From positions 38,388,001 to 38,452,000 of the forward strand of contig NC_092335.1 in the NCBI RefSeq assembly GCF_046630445.1: DNA of 64,000 bases. The letters are read 5' to 3'. Position numbers and translations under genes: made by a program. Positions 1 to 14,157 of the stretch are shown here, piece after piece; the stretch's first letter is position 1; each line of letters opens with the position of its first letter. This stretch comes from Rutidosis leptorrhynchoides. Taxonomy: Eukaryota; Streptophyta; Magnoliopsida; Asterales; Asteraceae. The notes under the pieces are model-generated. The model was not told where the DNA came from, searched no databases, and saw nothing but the letters and a program-made list of their open reading frames with translations.

Positions 1-683
1 TTTCTTATGAATTGATGGTAGTACATGTGTTATATTTTGGGTATGGAAAATGCGAATGATGTTGATATTTTGCGACATTATATTGAATATGTCACTAAAT
101 ATTTACTTGTTTGTGCACATATGCATCAGATGTAAGAGTGGGCCATAATGAAAAGTATATGTTATATCTAGATGATATAGTCATAAAGATATGTAGTTGG
201 TGTGTTACTGTAGATGTTCACGTATAGCTTTCACTGTGTTGATCTCGTATGTAAACACAATATACATATACACATAATTTTAGTTTATAATAACTAAATG
301 AACTTAACTAAATTGACCAACACTAATACCATGCACTCAATAATAGGGACATTAGCACTCAATAATACCATGCACTAATGGGCCAGTTAGACTCTGCTAT
401 CTGAGTCAATGTTAATCTCCAACTCGTATTTTATTAGCATTTTTGCAAACAAATATGTATTTGTACAATAGTTATAGGGCGGAAAAAGATATAAGAAAGC
501 AAAAAGTATATGCCATTTAAAACCGTCCCCAGCAATATGTAGACAAAACTTGACGGATGGTTGAAATCCTTAGTTTTCATTGTGGTAAAGATCTTCCCTT
601 TCCTTTTTACATCACATAAATCTGTGAGCGGAATCTAATATTGAGATTGATGATGTAATCTCCTACCGATGCTTAGTTGCTAC
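1..683. other. AT-rich flank with no gene seen
   Basis: I find no ORF of useful length and no recognisable repeat end here. The last five bases before the copia LTR (GCTAC) resemble the bases after the other LTR (GGTAC near 18552), so this is probably the genomic flank of the copia insertion. Confidence 0.5.
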
Positions 684-1847
684 TGATGTAATTCAATGAG
701 TTCATAAAACATGTCAATAAGTTTAACATAGTTACAAAACCAACTTGTAATTGTTAAGAAAGCGGTAGCAAGATTATCAATAAAACAAGTTTATATGATT
801 GACCATTTATAATGAATTCCATATAGTCATCAAGCCATGAATGTATGCTTACATAAAATAGCAAGGAAGTAAGATTATACCTCCTATGTGATGAGTTAAG
901 AGCTGAATTTTGGACAGCAGAATGCTTCAAGGAATGAAGGTGAATGCAAGCTCCAAAACAATGAAACCTCAAGAGGTAATACCCCAAACTTGGTACCAAC
1001 ACCTAATACTATGGTTAGGATTTATTGACACTTGAAAAACAAGCTTGCAAAGAAGAAAATGATTCTCCTTTTGACCTCCTAAAGTCACGGCAATGGCAGC
1101 AGCAGAAATGCTGTTTGGACAGTTTTTTTTTTAAGCTTAAAGTTTTGTAGTTATCACTTGAAAAGAGTCATGCACCTTTGGTTGAAGTGTTAGGCATCTT
1201 TTATGAGGAGTTGTGTAGTATTAAAAGTAACAAAACCAAGCATGTGAGGCTTTCTTGGAGACCAAAAATCTGCCACACTACATGTTAAATAATAATACTA
1301 GTAAGTTTATAAAAGTTTATAAACTTTTATAAACTTATGCATCATTTTGTTACTTATACATTTTATAAAACCTTTTATAAAATATAACACATTATAATTA
1401 TTTAAACTTATAAATAATTATATATAAATTATCCAAATAATTTATATCAAGTGATAATATTTTAGAAACCCGATTTTCTAAAATTCAAGTGTCGCGTATT
1501 TGTTTAATGATCCAATCGTTAAGATCAAATACGTATATGGTGTCGGTAAGTTTGTTATTGGGTATGACCCGACTTGGATCATAACATATTAGCCACATTA
1601 ATTTAATATGTCTCTCGGGCATACGAAATACCTTTAGCTACTTGTTACAACACTAATTGTAGTGATGATAGTAACAATTAAACTAGGGTGTTTATTAAAG
1701 TTTGGATTCAGAAACAATTGGGTTAGTGATTAAGAAGGGTTAATAATGACCCTGTTTAGAGAAATGTATGTAATTTGAATTTACTTGTTAAAATCATATA
1801 GTAGTTCTCTGCTTCCCTTCTACGTCAAAAATTAGGAGGCAAGTTTG
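684..1847 (-). repeat. Copia 3' LTR
   Basis: This segment matches 17389-18551 almost base for base, with only scattered substitutions. It begins TGATG on the plus strand. The exact right edge is uncertain by about 7 bases, because AGTTTGG after the expected terminal CA is shared by both copies. A 249-bp minus-strand ORF inside it (754-1002) also occurs in the other LTR and has no recognisable domain. Confidence 0.85.
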
Positions 1848-2173
1848 GCCCTTCTATAGTAGTTAACTGTGAATGATAATGATTATAGAAGACAGAAGCA
1901 GAGACTTTGAAATATAAGGGAACATATAAAGCCCAACAATAAACCAGAAATTATAAACCATATATATCGATGCATATAGCAATATAAAGGCACTGGAGAA
2001 CTAGAAACACTATAAACCCAAGAGTATAGTAGAAGTAAATAGATTCTTCTGGCGGTAGATGAAAAAGAAGAATGACCGATATGAAAGTTAGAAGTATATC
2101 GAGAATCAGAACTGGATGGAGCATATTGATGAATAATTTAAAATATGAGTTGAGGGGGAAAGAATAGAAGGTG

Positions 2174-2798
2174 ATGAAACATGACTAGGAACTTAGAAAT
2201 CAACAGATTTAACTCACACAATGGCGGAATAAGTGAATCAAACCCACTAGTGAATAGGTTAAGTTTTTTTTTTTTTTTTTTTGATTAATTTAGTCAAACC
2301 ACAACTAAATCAAGTGTGATTAGATCAACACCTAGAGCTATTATTCACCACCTGGGTGATTTGGACTGAGAGAGAATCGGAGGAGCTCGCTAGATCTGAG
2401 TGTGTGTAACAAATGAGAGGCTTAACCTAAAATGAAGAACATAAGACTTTATATACCCCTGCTGTTGACTCATCCATATGATTCATTCATCACACGTACG
2501 AGTTGGCTTCATCAGCCGTACGGGTGATCACTCACTCGTGTCTTCTCATTTAGGTTGTAATTGTGACTTAGCTCAGCATCAACCGTGCGTATGAGCCTGT
2601 CAGTCGTACTAGTGAGGCTTCACTCGTACGTCTGACTAAGTCTAATATAGTCAAACATCTAAATCTCATTCCTGCAGTTCTTGTAACCACATACAAACAC
2701 GGATAGGATAATAACGAGCAATCATGGTGGCCTGTAAACTGTTGTACCTATAATGAACGTGGGTAGATGTCTAGGGACTTGCATAAAATGCATCAACG
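2174..2798. mobile_element. 625-bp insertion flanked by GAAGGTG
   Basis: Relative to the homologous stretch near 46240-46270, this segment is extra. It is flanked by GAAGGTG on both sides (2167-2173 and 2799-2805). It contains a T-run (about 2265-2282), a minus-strand TATATAAAG and several CGTACG-type motifs. It could be a solo LTR of a reverse-oriented copia element, but I cannot define clean TG...CA ends with a 5-bp duplication. Confidence 0.45.
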
Positions 2799-3182
2799 GA
2801 AGGTGTGAGTTGTAAGGAAACGAAGGAGGTGAATTTATAAGAAAATCTCCGACAGAACAATTAAAATGGACGATCGCATTTAAAGCGGATCCTAATTCCC
2901 TTGATTACCGGAGAGTCAAATCTTATTAAGAAGATTTTCTTCAAATCCCTTGAAATCTGGGAATCAATCATATCTACGTCAAATGATAAGATGAATCTAC
3001 ACTTACTCATTTCACTCTTCTAGCTTCATTCGTACTCTTCATATAAATGGATTGTTTATCCAAATTATTCGTTGATGATAAAACTCTAATTTTCAGCCCG
3101 TATGCATCATGAAAACATATTTATTATCATTCACGACCTTTCCACTCAAATTTCAGGACGAAATTTCTTTAAGGGTAGGTAC

Positions 3183-6100
3183 TGTGACAACCCGGAAATT
3201 TCCAACCAAATTTAAACTTTAATCTTTATATGTTTCCGACACGATAAGCAATATTTGTTAAGTTAAATTTCAAGAATTTTAAACTATGTTCATACATTCA
3301 TTCAACCTCGACCAAGTTCCAATGATTCACGAACCATTAAACGAATATGATTATATATGTATATGTGTATATATATTATAACTTGAAACGTAAATAAAAT
3401 ATTAGATTAAATACTTTATATGATTGTATCTGTTTCAAAATGTTTATCAATGGAATTAGAAGATAAGATCAAATGATTGAATTATCAGATATATTGAATT
3501 ATGATTACAAGTCTCTGTTGAAAGGCCCACGTTGATTTGAGAAATATTTCCATTTTAACAATATTCGAAAAATGGTAAAGTGATATATAAATAAGAACAA
3601 ATTGTCAATCATTGAGAACTAGACAAAGGATAGTGGAAGATTGAATTTCATAAAGACTCGATTGATCTATTTAGTTTCAAACGTACAAAAAACGTTTTTA
3701 GTTTAAAAAGAACTTTATTATTAAAACGTATATAACTTTTATAAATATCTAGAACCACTTTTGACAACTCATTACTTAACTAGTATGATAAAGATAACGA
3801 TATTTATATTTTATTTTATTAAATATATATAACGATTTAAATTAATATTATATATATTTATACGCGTATTATACGTACATAGTTTTATACTTTTACTATA
3901 CTTAAACTTTACCTTTACTTTATTTTTACTTTACTTTAACTTTAATAATTCACTTTAATAATTCATACTTTAATAATTCACTTTAATAATTCATACTTTA
4001 ATAATTCACTTTAATAATTCATACTTTAATAATTTACTTTAATAATTCAAAAATCTATTATAAATAGAATTCAATAGGTTTCATTATTTCATAGAAACTT
4101 GAAAATATTTTTCTCTAAACTCTCTCAATCGATATACATATATATATATTTACTCCGTATTATTTCAAGATATTATTAGTATACATAAAATATTACTACG
4201 GAGTGCTGTTCGAGTGATTTCGAAATTGTTTTTCGAGTGGGATATGATTAAGGAAATTATGGGTTATAGTTATGGAGGTGATTGAGTATGGTTCATGGGT
4301 ATGCTCGTGAGGTCAATATAGTGTTTATCATTTCCGTTGCGTCTACGTACCTTTCCTGCAATATTGAATCTCAATATTGATACGTGAGTCCTCATAATTT
4401 AACTTTTACATACTAATAGTGTATCCCTGACTAGTGCTCGAGTATTTAGGATTATGCATGCTTGTACTTTTGATATTGCACTTAGACAGATTAGGTTGAA
4501 TCTTGAATTAGTTACACTTGCGGTTGAGATAAGGTATAAGATATGCATGTCCTTGGAAAGCTAGCGAAAAATTAAGAACTTTTCCTTTAGATATCGAATG
4601 GTTTCGATGAACGGATTAGAAGTTATAATCAATTGAATTTTCGATATTTTTATTAAAAATGATTATTATTATCGTCATTTTTATCGTCGTTCTAGTTTTA
4701 TCTTATTATTATCATTATTATTATCTTTATCAATAAAAGGGATTTATCATTAAAAATTATTATTTTTTTATTATTACTATCGTTATTATCGTTAAAGTTA
4801 TAATTAGTATTATTATTATTATCCAATTATTATTATTATTATTGGTATTATTATTATTATTATCATTATTAATATATATATCATTATTTAAAAATGGTTA
4901 TTGTTATTGTTATTATTATTATTACTATATTATCATTAAGATAATTAATAGTATTATCGTTAATAATGTTATAGTAACTATCATTATTAACATTAGTGTA
5001 ATTAAAACAAATATTTGTAACACCTAATTATTTTGATTACTATTATTATCATTATTATGAACACGATATAAAAGACGATTAAAAGCTATTAAACGAAACG
5101 ATTAGGAAATAATGGGTAAGAGTATCATGATGAAATTAAATATTATAAGATATTGATTTAGATAAAATTATCGTTCTTATTATTTTTATCATTACTATTA
5201 TTATTAAAAGTATCGTTAGTATTAAAACTATCATTTTAACAAAAATTATCATTTTAATAGACATGTCATTGTTACTATAAAATATCATTATTATTATTAT
5301 TTTAAATAGAATTATTATTTTAAAGATAATATTAAAAATTATCGTAAATATTAAAGTTATCATAATTAGAATTATCGTTTTATCATAATATCATCTTAGT
5401 AATTATAAATATTGATATTTTTATAATAATTATTATTATTACAAAATAATACAACTTTTACTTACTATCATTATAGATATTATTTTATCAAATAAATATG
5501 TGATACAAACATATTTTACTACGTGTAATAACTTACTTTAATAATACCTATCATATTATCTTTATAATATTAAATGAACCCTATAAATTTTATTACTTAA
5601 TATATATAAAAGTATATTTTATTATATAAATTTAATATAAAATTTTATTTATTAATAAATAAATTATATTATTTACTCTAATAAATCTTTTAAAAATATA
5701 AAATGACGATATTTAAACTATATATTAATCATGTATAGATTTTTGAAAATTATTTTGAGTCAAATTTACTTTTGTTGACTTTTGCATATTAGTCTCGAGC
5801 ATTAGGATTGTGGTACACTATGACTTGACATAATTTGTTAGACAAATATTGACCAACACATAAATATATATAATTAATTTAGGTTCGTGAATCCGAGGCC
5901 AACCTTGCACTTGTTCAATGACGTTATATGTATTTTTACTACGAAATACAGTATGGTGAGTTTCATTTACCTTTTTACCCTTTATATTTTTGGGACTGAG
6001 AATACATGCGCTTTTATAAATGTTTGACGAAATAGACACAAGTAATTGAAACTACATTCTATGGTTGAATTATCGAAATCGAATATGCCCCTTTTTATTA

Positions 6101-6771
6101 AAGTCTGGTAATCTAAGAATTAGGGAACAGACACCCTAATTGACGCGAATCTTAAAGATAGATCTATTGGGCCTAACAAACCCCATCCAAAGTACCGGAT
6201 GCTTTAGTACTTCGAAATTTATATCATGTCCGAAGGAGGATCCCGGAATGATAGGGGATATTCTTATATGTATATAGTTAATGTCGGTTACCAGGTGTTC
6301 ACCATATGAATGATTATTTTTGTCTCTACGCATGGGACGTATATTTATGAGAAATGGAAATGAAATTCTTGTGGTCTATTAAAATGATGAAAATAAATGA
6401 TTATGATAAACTAATGAACTCACCAACCTTTGGGTTCACACTTTAAAGCATGTTTATTCTCAGGTGTTAAAGAAATCTTCCGCTGTGCATTTGCTCATTT
6501 TAAAGATATTACTTGGAGTCTTTCATAGCATATTTTGAAGAACGTTGCATTCGAGTCATTGAGTTCATTAAAGATTATTATTAAATCAATTTATAATTGG
6601 ATAGTGGATATTATGAAATGGTATGCATGCCTGTCAATTTTCGATGTAAAGAAAGATTGTCTTTTAAAAATGAATGCAATGTTTGTAAAATGTATCATAT
6701 AGAGGTCAAATACCTCGCAATGTAATCAACTATTGTGAATCGTTTATAATGTATATGAACGGGTCCTATCA
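3183..6771 (+). repeat. Single 3.6-kb LTR of the permuted gag-only element
   Basis: It begins TGTGACAACCCGG and ends CCTATCA, followed directly by a primer-binding site (TGGTATCAAAGC, 6774-6785). The termini match the LTRs at 33394-42422 and 46649-50964. The interior holds a long stretch of ATT/ATC-type low-complexity DNA (about 4650-5450) where the other LTRs carry a different version. It is preceded by the polypurine-like TTTAAGGGTAGGTA. Confidence 0.8.
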
Positions 6772-6773
6772 GT

Positions 6774-6785
6774 TGGTATCAAAGC
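6774..6785 (+). other. Primer-binding site (tRNA-iMet type)
   Basis: TGGTATCAAAGC starts two bases after the LTR end. It differs by one base from the canonical TGGTATCAGAGC seen at 42425-42436 and complements the 3' end of initiator tRNA-Met. Confidence 0.75.
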
Positions 6786-7113
6786 GGTGGTCTTAGCGAA
6801 CCAGGTCTGCATTAGTGTGTCTAACTGATAAGTCGATAGGATGCATTAGTGAGTCTGGACTTCGACCGTGTCTGCATATCAAAAGTTTTGCTTATCATTT
6901 TGTGTCGAAAATTAACTACTTATCATCCTCAGAAAATTACCTGCTTATCATTTTTAGTCTAAGACACGTCTTGCTGCATTGATTGCATGAATAGTGTATA
7001 GACAAAAATTCATATCTTAGCATATCTGCTAAATCATATCTTATCGTATCTGTTACTTTAAACTTTGCCTGACATATCCCGCAAAGTCCTCCGTAATCTA
7101 GGAAATCTTTTGA

Positions 7114-7236
<123 letters not shown>

Positions 7237-7310
7237 TATGTAATTAGAATACCATCCGTTAGCCAAAATCATTTCATATATAAAAAAAATCCTTTATCCA
7301 ATCGTACGAA

Positions 7311-7745
7311 ATGGAATTCGTCATCAGTTCAAGTCACTCAGATTCCGAAATGGAATCCCATTCAAGCTCCGAAAGCAGTGTGACCGGAATAGATCAACCA
7401 ATCATTCATCACCTATTCTGGATGAATTGGGGATGGGTTCGTAGCCTCCTCAATCATTGGAGACAAGAAGAAGGTGATCCCTTCCATCCACCACATTGCC
7501 TTCTTGACGAAGAACCTGAAGCACTTACCAGTGAACCTGTCCGAAATACCGTGTTCTCGCTCATTTCCAGAGTATCTCATCACGATTATATATTACATCA
7601 AATTTTAGATTTTATTTATCCGCTCGTCCGAACCGACAATCACCCCGGTGTAATAGAAGAAGTCAACGAGCTTCGCGCTCGGGTAGTGGCTTTGGAGAAT
7701 ATGGTGCAGAGATTACAAACACCAGCAGCAGCATCAGCAGCATAA
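7311..7745 (+). CDS. Gag-like ORF of the permuted element (144 aa)
   Basis: The protein is related to the 191-aa product of 42853-43428. Both have an acidic Ser-rich start, a shared W-G-W-V-R core, a GEP/SEP-V/M-RNTVF motif and a heptad-like Glu/Leu-rich segment (here around VIEEVNELRARVVALENM) before an Ala/Thr-rich tail. This copy ends about 50 residues earlier, and sequence related to the rest of the tail continues out of frame beyond 7745. I recognise no named domain. Its position just downstream of the primer-binding site suggests a gag-related or RNA-binding role, which is inference. Confidence 0.6.
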   Translation: MEFVISSSHSDSEMESHSSSESSVTGIDQPIIHHLFWMNWGWVRSLLNHWRQEEGDPFHPPHCLLDEEPEALTSEPVRNTVFSLISRVSHHDYILHQILDFIYPLVRTDNHPGVIEEVNELRARVVALENMVQRLQTPAAASAA

Positions 7746-8262
7746 CCAGTACCACCATCATCAACGCCAACAGTACCATTACCACCTCCAACCACAATCG
7801 CGTCGTAAACCTCAACTTCACAATCTGTCCCACGAGCATCAACGTCATACGCACCATAGATACCAAGGAGTACCAACAACAATAACTGACGAAGTATTAA
7901 TTCATAACTTCATTGGAGAAACATACAGCGGTGATTATGTAATCTCTAAAGTCTTAGAGATTATCTAATCTAGCCCTAACCATAAATCAGTTAAGCGTAC
8001 CAAAATGATAGAAGGAAGAGTAGAAACCCTGACAAAAATGGTGTGTGATTAACAAGCTAAACTTGCTTTACCAACAGCATCAACACTACCGTCAGCGTTA
8101 CCAGCATCGTCAGTACAGTCAACATCCGAATCAACAACGCCGATAACATCACAAACTCCGTCAGTTCAAGAATCATTGTGGACATCATTACGAATCAATA
8201 ACGTGTATATTGTATCAACGAGTTATGAAGAATTAAGTCATTCCCTCTGAAGAAATTATATG

Positions 8263-8346
<84 letters not shown>

Positions 8347-9830
8347 AAATAAATCTTTCCGTGCTAAGCTATTGTGTGTGAATCTTAACTACTCGGTTAA
8401 TTCATATTACAAATATGCAATAATGTACGTCCTTCGGCCGCAACTTAACCAGCGTTAACTACAATCTCTGTCGCAATTCAACAAATTCCAATTCATAATA
8501 AATCAAGTATATATTTGATTTTACACTTTCATCATCGATGTACCCGAAACTTTTCAGATAACATCATTCGTACTTTGCAAAATTCACAAGAATTCCACGA
8601 ACCGAACATCATACATCAACAAATAACGAAGTATTGATTCATAATTTCAATGTCATTAAAGAAATACTGCGTAAAAGTTATGTACCTTTTAAAGCCTTTA
8701 GGGATTATTCCATTCTAGTTTCAACCGTAAATCAAATGAGTTTAATTTAACATTAACTCATTAAATCTATGTTACATCTAAAGAAAATATACATATATAT
8801 ATTTTCATAAAGACTGTAATAAAATTCTTTTGTACAAAATATTAATTGTGAAATTTTTTTTTTTAACGGGTAGGTAATACCCGAGAGATATATAAATTTA
8901 CAAATAATATGTTACATTCTTCGAATCTGATTCAGCAAATCATCCATTATACTCCCTACTTTCACAACAATATACATTCTTTTATAGAAATCAAAACAAC
9001 CATACTCATTCAAAATTTAATTACATATTCTGATCTTGAAATCTCATAATTCAACTCGAGATATGACCAAAATCATCACTCTTAGATCCTTACATCTTTC
9101 ACAATTTATATTTTGACTTCAAAACTGTGTTAGAACATCAAATGTATGTTAACGATTACAATCTGTGTTCAAACCCTTCGAAAATTTCTGAAGACACTTC
9201 GAATGATGAGCAATCGAGATGAGGATCCAACCACATGTTACCCACAGTTATGTACCCGAAAAACTCTTGAAACCAAAGTAAAAGTTTAAACAACATATCC
9301 GCGTCAGATTCTTTGGCATTTATTAGCAAAAATAACTTTGCGACTCCTATTCAAAGTAGCCAGTTTTGTCACAGCTCCAGCAAGTCAACTTCGACTTTTC
9401 AGTCAGGCTAACCTTATTATAACCTTGAGATATACACCATCGTTACCAGGGAACCTTTTACATTCCACCACATTATTAGCAGATGTACCAACAACTTCAT
9501 TACCCTTTGACTTTAGCCTGTCCAAAAAGTCATTATAATTATTTATTGAAACCCCATCATTACTCATTCGCATCTTGTAATGCGAATTGCCATACGAATC
9601 ATTGGGAATTAGCAATCAGTATTTTGAAATCTCGCAGCATGTCTACGCCAACAGTTATATGTGTATATATAATGTCTATCTTCTGGACTTAATTTGAATG
9701 TGAAGTTTCTGAAAAACACTCCGAACTACGAATTGGTTCTCCGAAAATGGAAAAAAAAAAATACTGATGAAGCAGCAAAAACTATAAACGACTTTAAACG
9801 GTAAAAGCTGGATGATAATAATGAAGTGTG
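7746..9830 (+). other. Non-coding internal region of the permuted element
   Basis: There is no convincing ORF. It carries a (TA)n run (about 8267-8344), a TTTAACGGGTAGGTA motif near 8862-8876 that copies the polypurine-proximal sequence next to the LTR, and about 700 bp (about 9120-9830) resembling 44540-45250 of the full-length element. The right edge is where copia pol sequence resumes. Confidence 0.6.
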
Positions 9831-12800
9831 CTGTATTAAGATCTGTGTGAACTTTGCGAATACATATCTTTCCCTTTTCAACTTCATCCCTTATGTAGTT
9901 GAATCTCCGCTCAATGTGACGGGTCTTTTGATGAGCACGAGGTTCTTTGATTTGAGCAATCGCACCCTCGTTGTCACAAAAGATCTCAAGAGGGTCCTGA
10001 ATGGAAGGGACTACTCCTAAGTCGTCGATGAATTTCTTCATCCATGCAGCTTCCTGAGCTGCCAATGAGGCAGCGATGTACTCCGATTCTGTAGTGGATA
10101 AAGCAACAACATCCTGTTTTGAACTCTTCCAAGAGACTGCACCTCCATTTAACGTGAAGACATAACAGGATTGTGATCGAGAATCATCTCGATCAGTTTG
10201 GAAACTCACGTCCACGTAACCCTTTACAGCAAGTTCCTCCTCACCAGATCCATATATTAGAAACATATCCTTAGTCCTCCTAAGGTATTTCAATATACTT
10301 TTAACCGCAATCCAATGACTGTTTCCTGGGTTATTCTGGTATCTACTTGTCAAGCTTAGGGCGCATGACACATCCGGTCTAGTGCATATCATTGCATACA
10401 TGATTGACCCAATAGAAGATGCATAAGGGACTCTCTTCATTCTCTCTTGTTCATATTTCGTGGTAGGGAACTGAGATGAACTGAGAGGCGTTCCTCTTTG
10501 AATAGGTACCAAACCACTCTTAGAGTTCTGCATCTTGAACCTTTTCAAGACCTTTTCAATGTATGCACTTTGATTCAAACCTATCAGTTTCTTGGATCTA
10601 TTCCTGTAGATCCCAATCCCCAAAACGTATTGTGCTTCTCCAAGATCCTTAATGGAGAAGCATTTACTTAGCCAAGTTTTAACTCCTTGCATTGCCGAAA
10701 TATCATTTCCAAATAACAATATATCATCCACATATAGTACAAGGAACATGATAGTGCTCCCACTAGCTTTCTTGTATACACAAGCTTCATCACCATTTTT
10801 GATGAAGCCAAATTTCTCGGCCTCCTCATTAAAACGATGATTCCACATTCTAGATGCTTGTTTCAATCCGTAGATTGACTTCTTTAACTTGCATACCTTT
10901 TTAGGATATTTCGGATCAACAAAACTTTCAGGCTGAACCATATAGACATCTTCCACAAGATATCCATTTAGGAAAGCGGTCTTGACATCCATTTGCCATA
11001 TTTCATAATCATAATGAGCAGCAATGGCAAATAATATCCTAATAGACTTTAGCATTGCCACAGGCAAAAAAGTTTCATCATAGTCAACCCCTTGAGTTTG
11101 AGTGAAACCTTTTGCTACAAGTCTAGCTTTATATGTATCCAATTTTCCATGTATGTCGGTTTTCATTTTGAAAAGCCATTTACAATCAACTAGCCTAGAG
11201 CCAGCAGGTTGTGCAACAAGTTCCCAAACTTGGTTGTCATACATGGATTGCATCTCAGCGTTCATGGCTTCCTGCCATTTATCCTTATCAATCCTTGATA
11301 AAGCATCTTGGTAGTTTGCTGGTTCATCCAAATCAACCACATAGCAACCATCCATGAGAAACCCATATCTCTCAGGAGGATTACTAATTCTACCAGATCT
11401 GCGAACGTCTTGTGTATTTTGATCATCCATTTGATCATTCTCAACATTTTCATGTTGAGTGCTAGTGTCAACCAATTGTGTATCATCTACTTGATCTCGA
11501 ACCTCTTCAAGATCTATCTTCCTTTCACTATCGCCTTCCATTAGGAACTTAGTCTCAAGGAATTCTGCCTTTCGAGCAATAAATACATTCTGCTCGAAAG
11601 GATCATAGAAATAATATCCCATATCATCCTTGGGATATCCTATGAAGATATACTTCGTGGATCGAGCATCCAACTTATTAGGGACGTAACGCTTAGGATA
11701 AGCTTCACATCCCCATACCTTTAAGTATGATAGAGATGGAGGTTTTCCAAACCACATCTCATGAGGAGTTCGTTCCACTTTCTTGGTTGGGGTCATATTT
11801 AAAATACGAGCCGTGGAGCATAGACAATAACCCCAAAATGATAGAGGTAACGAGCTTCTAGCCATCATAGATCGAACCATATCTATTAGGGTTCGGTTCC
11901 TCCTTTCGAAAACTCCATTTAGTTGGGGTGTTCCAGGAGGAGTGAGCTGCGAGATAATCCCACAACTTTTAAGATGATCTTGGAAAGCATCGTTTAGGTA
12001 TTCACCTCCTCTATCGGTACGAAGTACCTTGATTGTCTTATTGAGTTGATTTTGTACTTCGTTTTGATACTCTTTGAATGCTTCAAAAGTTTCGTCCTTA
12101 TGTCTTAACAAGTAGACATATCCGAAACGACTGAAGTCATCAATGAAAGTAACGAAGTATCTTTCACCATTCCGAGTTATGGGCTTAAAGGGTCCACATA
12201 CATCCGAATGTATTAATCCCAATAAGTCCTTAGCCCTTTCGTAGGTTCCTTTGAAAGGTGCTTTAGTCATTTTGCCTTGTAAACAAGATTCACATACATC
12301 AAACGAGTCTAGTTCATTTGATTTCAAAAGGCCATTCTTTTAAAGTGTATGCATTCGATTCTTGTTTATGTGACCAAGGTGACAATGCCATAAGTAGGAA
12401 TCACTCAAATCCCTTTTGAGTTTCTTGGTGCTAGTATGGTATATTGAACTACTAGATGATGTGTCATCATGAACCAATTCATAAATTCCATTTGAAGGCG
12501 AAGCCTTAAAATAGAATACATTATCTAAATAAACGTGGATATCATCATTAACAAAATTAAGATAAAAACCACATTGTTTTAAACGAGAAACTGAAATAAT
12601 GTTTCGACATAAATCCGGTGCATACAAAACATTGTTCAAAATAAGTTCCAAACCACTTGGAAGCTTTAATACAAAGTCTCCTTGAGCTTTCACTTGCACT
12701 TTGGTTCCATTACCCATAAAGAGACTTGATGTTCCCGTTTGCTTGCTACTTCTTTTGAACCCCTGCAAAGAATTGCAAATGTGAGTTCCACATCCAGTGT

Positions 12801-13772
12801 CTAATACCCATGTATTAGAAGAAGTAATACTAAGCTCTATATATACCATATATATATTACCTGAGGTTTGCCCCGCATCCCTCTTTTCCTTCAACTCCTT
12901 AAGGTAGACCGGGCAGTTGCGTTTCCAGTGACCCATTTCACCGCAACCGAAGCACAGGTCTTCCTTGGGGTTTACTTGTCCGGCAACCTTTTGCTTCTTG
13001 TTCTTGTTTTTGGTTGGGGTAACCATCCTCCCCTTTCCCTTGCCTTGATGGGCGGGTCCTTTCCTCTTAGCCGCCTTTGGCTTAGAGGTGTTGTTACCTT
13101 TGGACCCACCATCATTGATCATTAGCACGGGTGAAGCCCTCTTACCCATGCTAGTTTCCGCCGTCCTAAGCATGCCATGAAGTTCGCCAATGGTCTTATC
13201 CATCCCATTCATATTGTAATTAATTACAAATTGGTCAAACCTCTTTGACAAGGAGTTTAGGATAAGATCCGTGGCTAGCTCATTAGATATGTTGAGATTA
13301 AGATGGTTTGGCGATCAATGAGGCTTTTCATCTTAAGGACATAAGATAAAACGGATTGGGAGTCGTCCATACGACATGCATGAAGCGCTCGAACGGTCTC
13401 GAAGCGCTCAACACGTGCTTGTTGAAGGAACATCTCCTTCAATTGCGTGATCATGTCGTATGCAGTATGATGCTCGAAATCCTTTTGGAGTTCGGGTATC
13501 ATAGTCCCAAGCATTAGGCAAGCGACTTGCACTGAATCGGCGCAATACTTATCCCAATAAGCCATGCCTTCCGTATCATCCTCGTCGGGTTGATCGGGAA
13601 TGGGGTCTTCCAACACATACGCCTTATCCTCAAGTTTGAGGACAATCCTAAGATTGCGGAACCAATCCATAAAGTTCGTATGGTTGAGTTTGTCTTTCTC
13701 GAGGAGAGACCTTAACGATAGGTTGTTCTAGTTAATAGGTGCGTTTTGCATGTTGTTGTTATTGGCGGCCAT
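9831..13772 (-). pseudogene. Copia gag-pol polyprotein, broken
   Basis: This is a Ty1/copia polyprotein read from 13772 (ATG followed by an Asn-rich stretch). In order it has: gag (UBN2-like); a CCHC knuckle (LCFGCGEMGHWKRNC) near 12950; an aspartic protease with DTG (WVLDTGCGTHIC) near 12800; the GAG-pre-integrase motif; an integrase with the zinc finger and the D...D...E core (HSDVCGPF, TDRGGEY); reverse transcriptase with YVDD (FLVLYVDDILLFGND) near 10720; and RNase H (STTESEYIAA) near 10080. Breaks: TAG at 13728-13730 (codon 15), a frameshift near 13300, TAA at about 12340, and loss of the C-terminus after the KVHTDLN motif, where the permuted element joins. It cannot encode a full polyprotein. 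The clade call (Angela/Tork-like) is tentative. Confidence 0.9.
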
Positions 13773-14157
13773 CTACAAAATTTAACAAAGTTCATTTAAG
13801 TATCGATTTTAAATTTAATAAACAATACCCTTTTAAATTTTAATTGACTTATTAAATATTAGAATCCAACGGTAAATCAAATTTCGGTTAGGTGACCTTT
13901 ATCCCGTTATTTGATTTAGCTAGGTAGTCATTTATATGACAATTGCAATCCTTTTGCAACTTTTAAATTATGGGATCATGCAATCCTTTTGCATGGCATA
14001 TTTATCCCATCAACGCCTATTTGTTCCTCATGCTTCGGTGACCCTAAGTTCATGATTCCCAAATCAAGTCGTCCTACTTGTGTAAACATGTAAAATTAAC
14101 ATACAAGTGGTTAGGTGACCTTTATCCCACAAGCATGCGAATTTTACCTTAACCATA
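13773..14157 (-). other. Copia 5' leader, proximal part
   Basis: This is untranslated leader upstream of gag, continuing at 16398-17373 beyond the solo LTR. It holds two exact copies of a 20-nt motif (13886-13905 and 14109-14128); a third copy lies at 16419-16438. No ORF is supported. Confidence 0.65.

Noticed and set aside
4842-5363. Hydrophobic small ORFs rich in Ile, Leu and Asn
   Set aside because: They are read-throughs of ATT/ATC low-complexity DNA in an LTR; the same kind occurs at 15306-15563, 40800-41034 and 49348-49591.
9403-9615. Minus-strand 70-aa ORF in the permuted element
   Set aside because: The homologous stretch of the full-length element (about 44800-45060) is full of stops in that frame, so it is not a conserved coding region.
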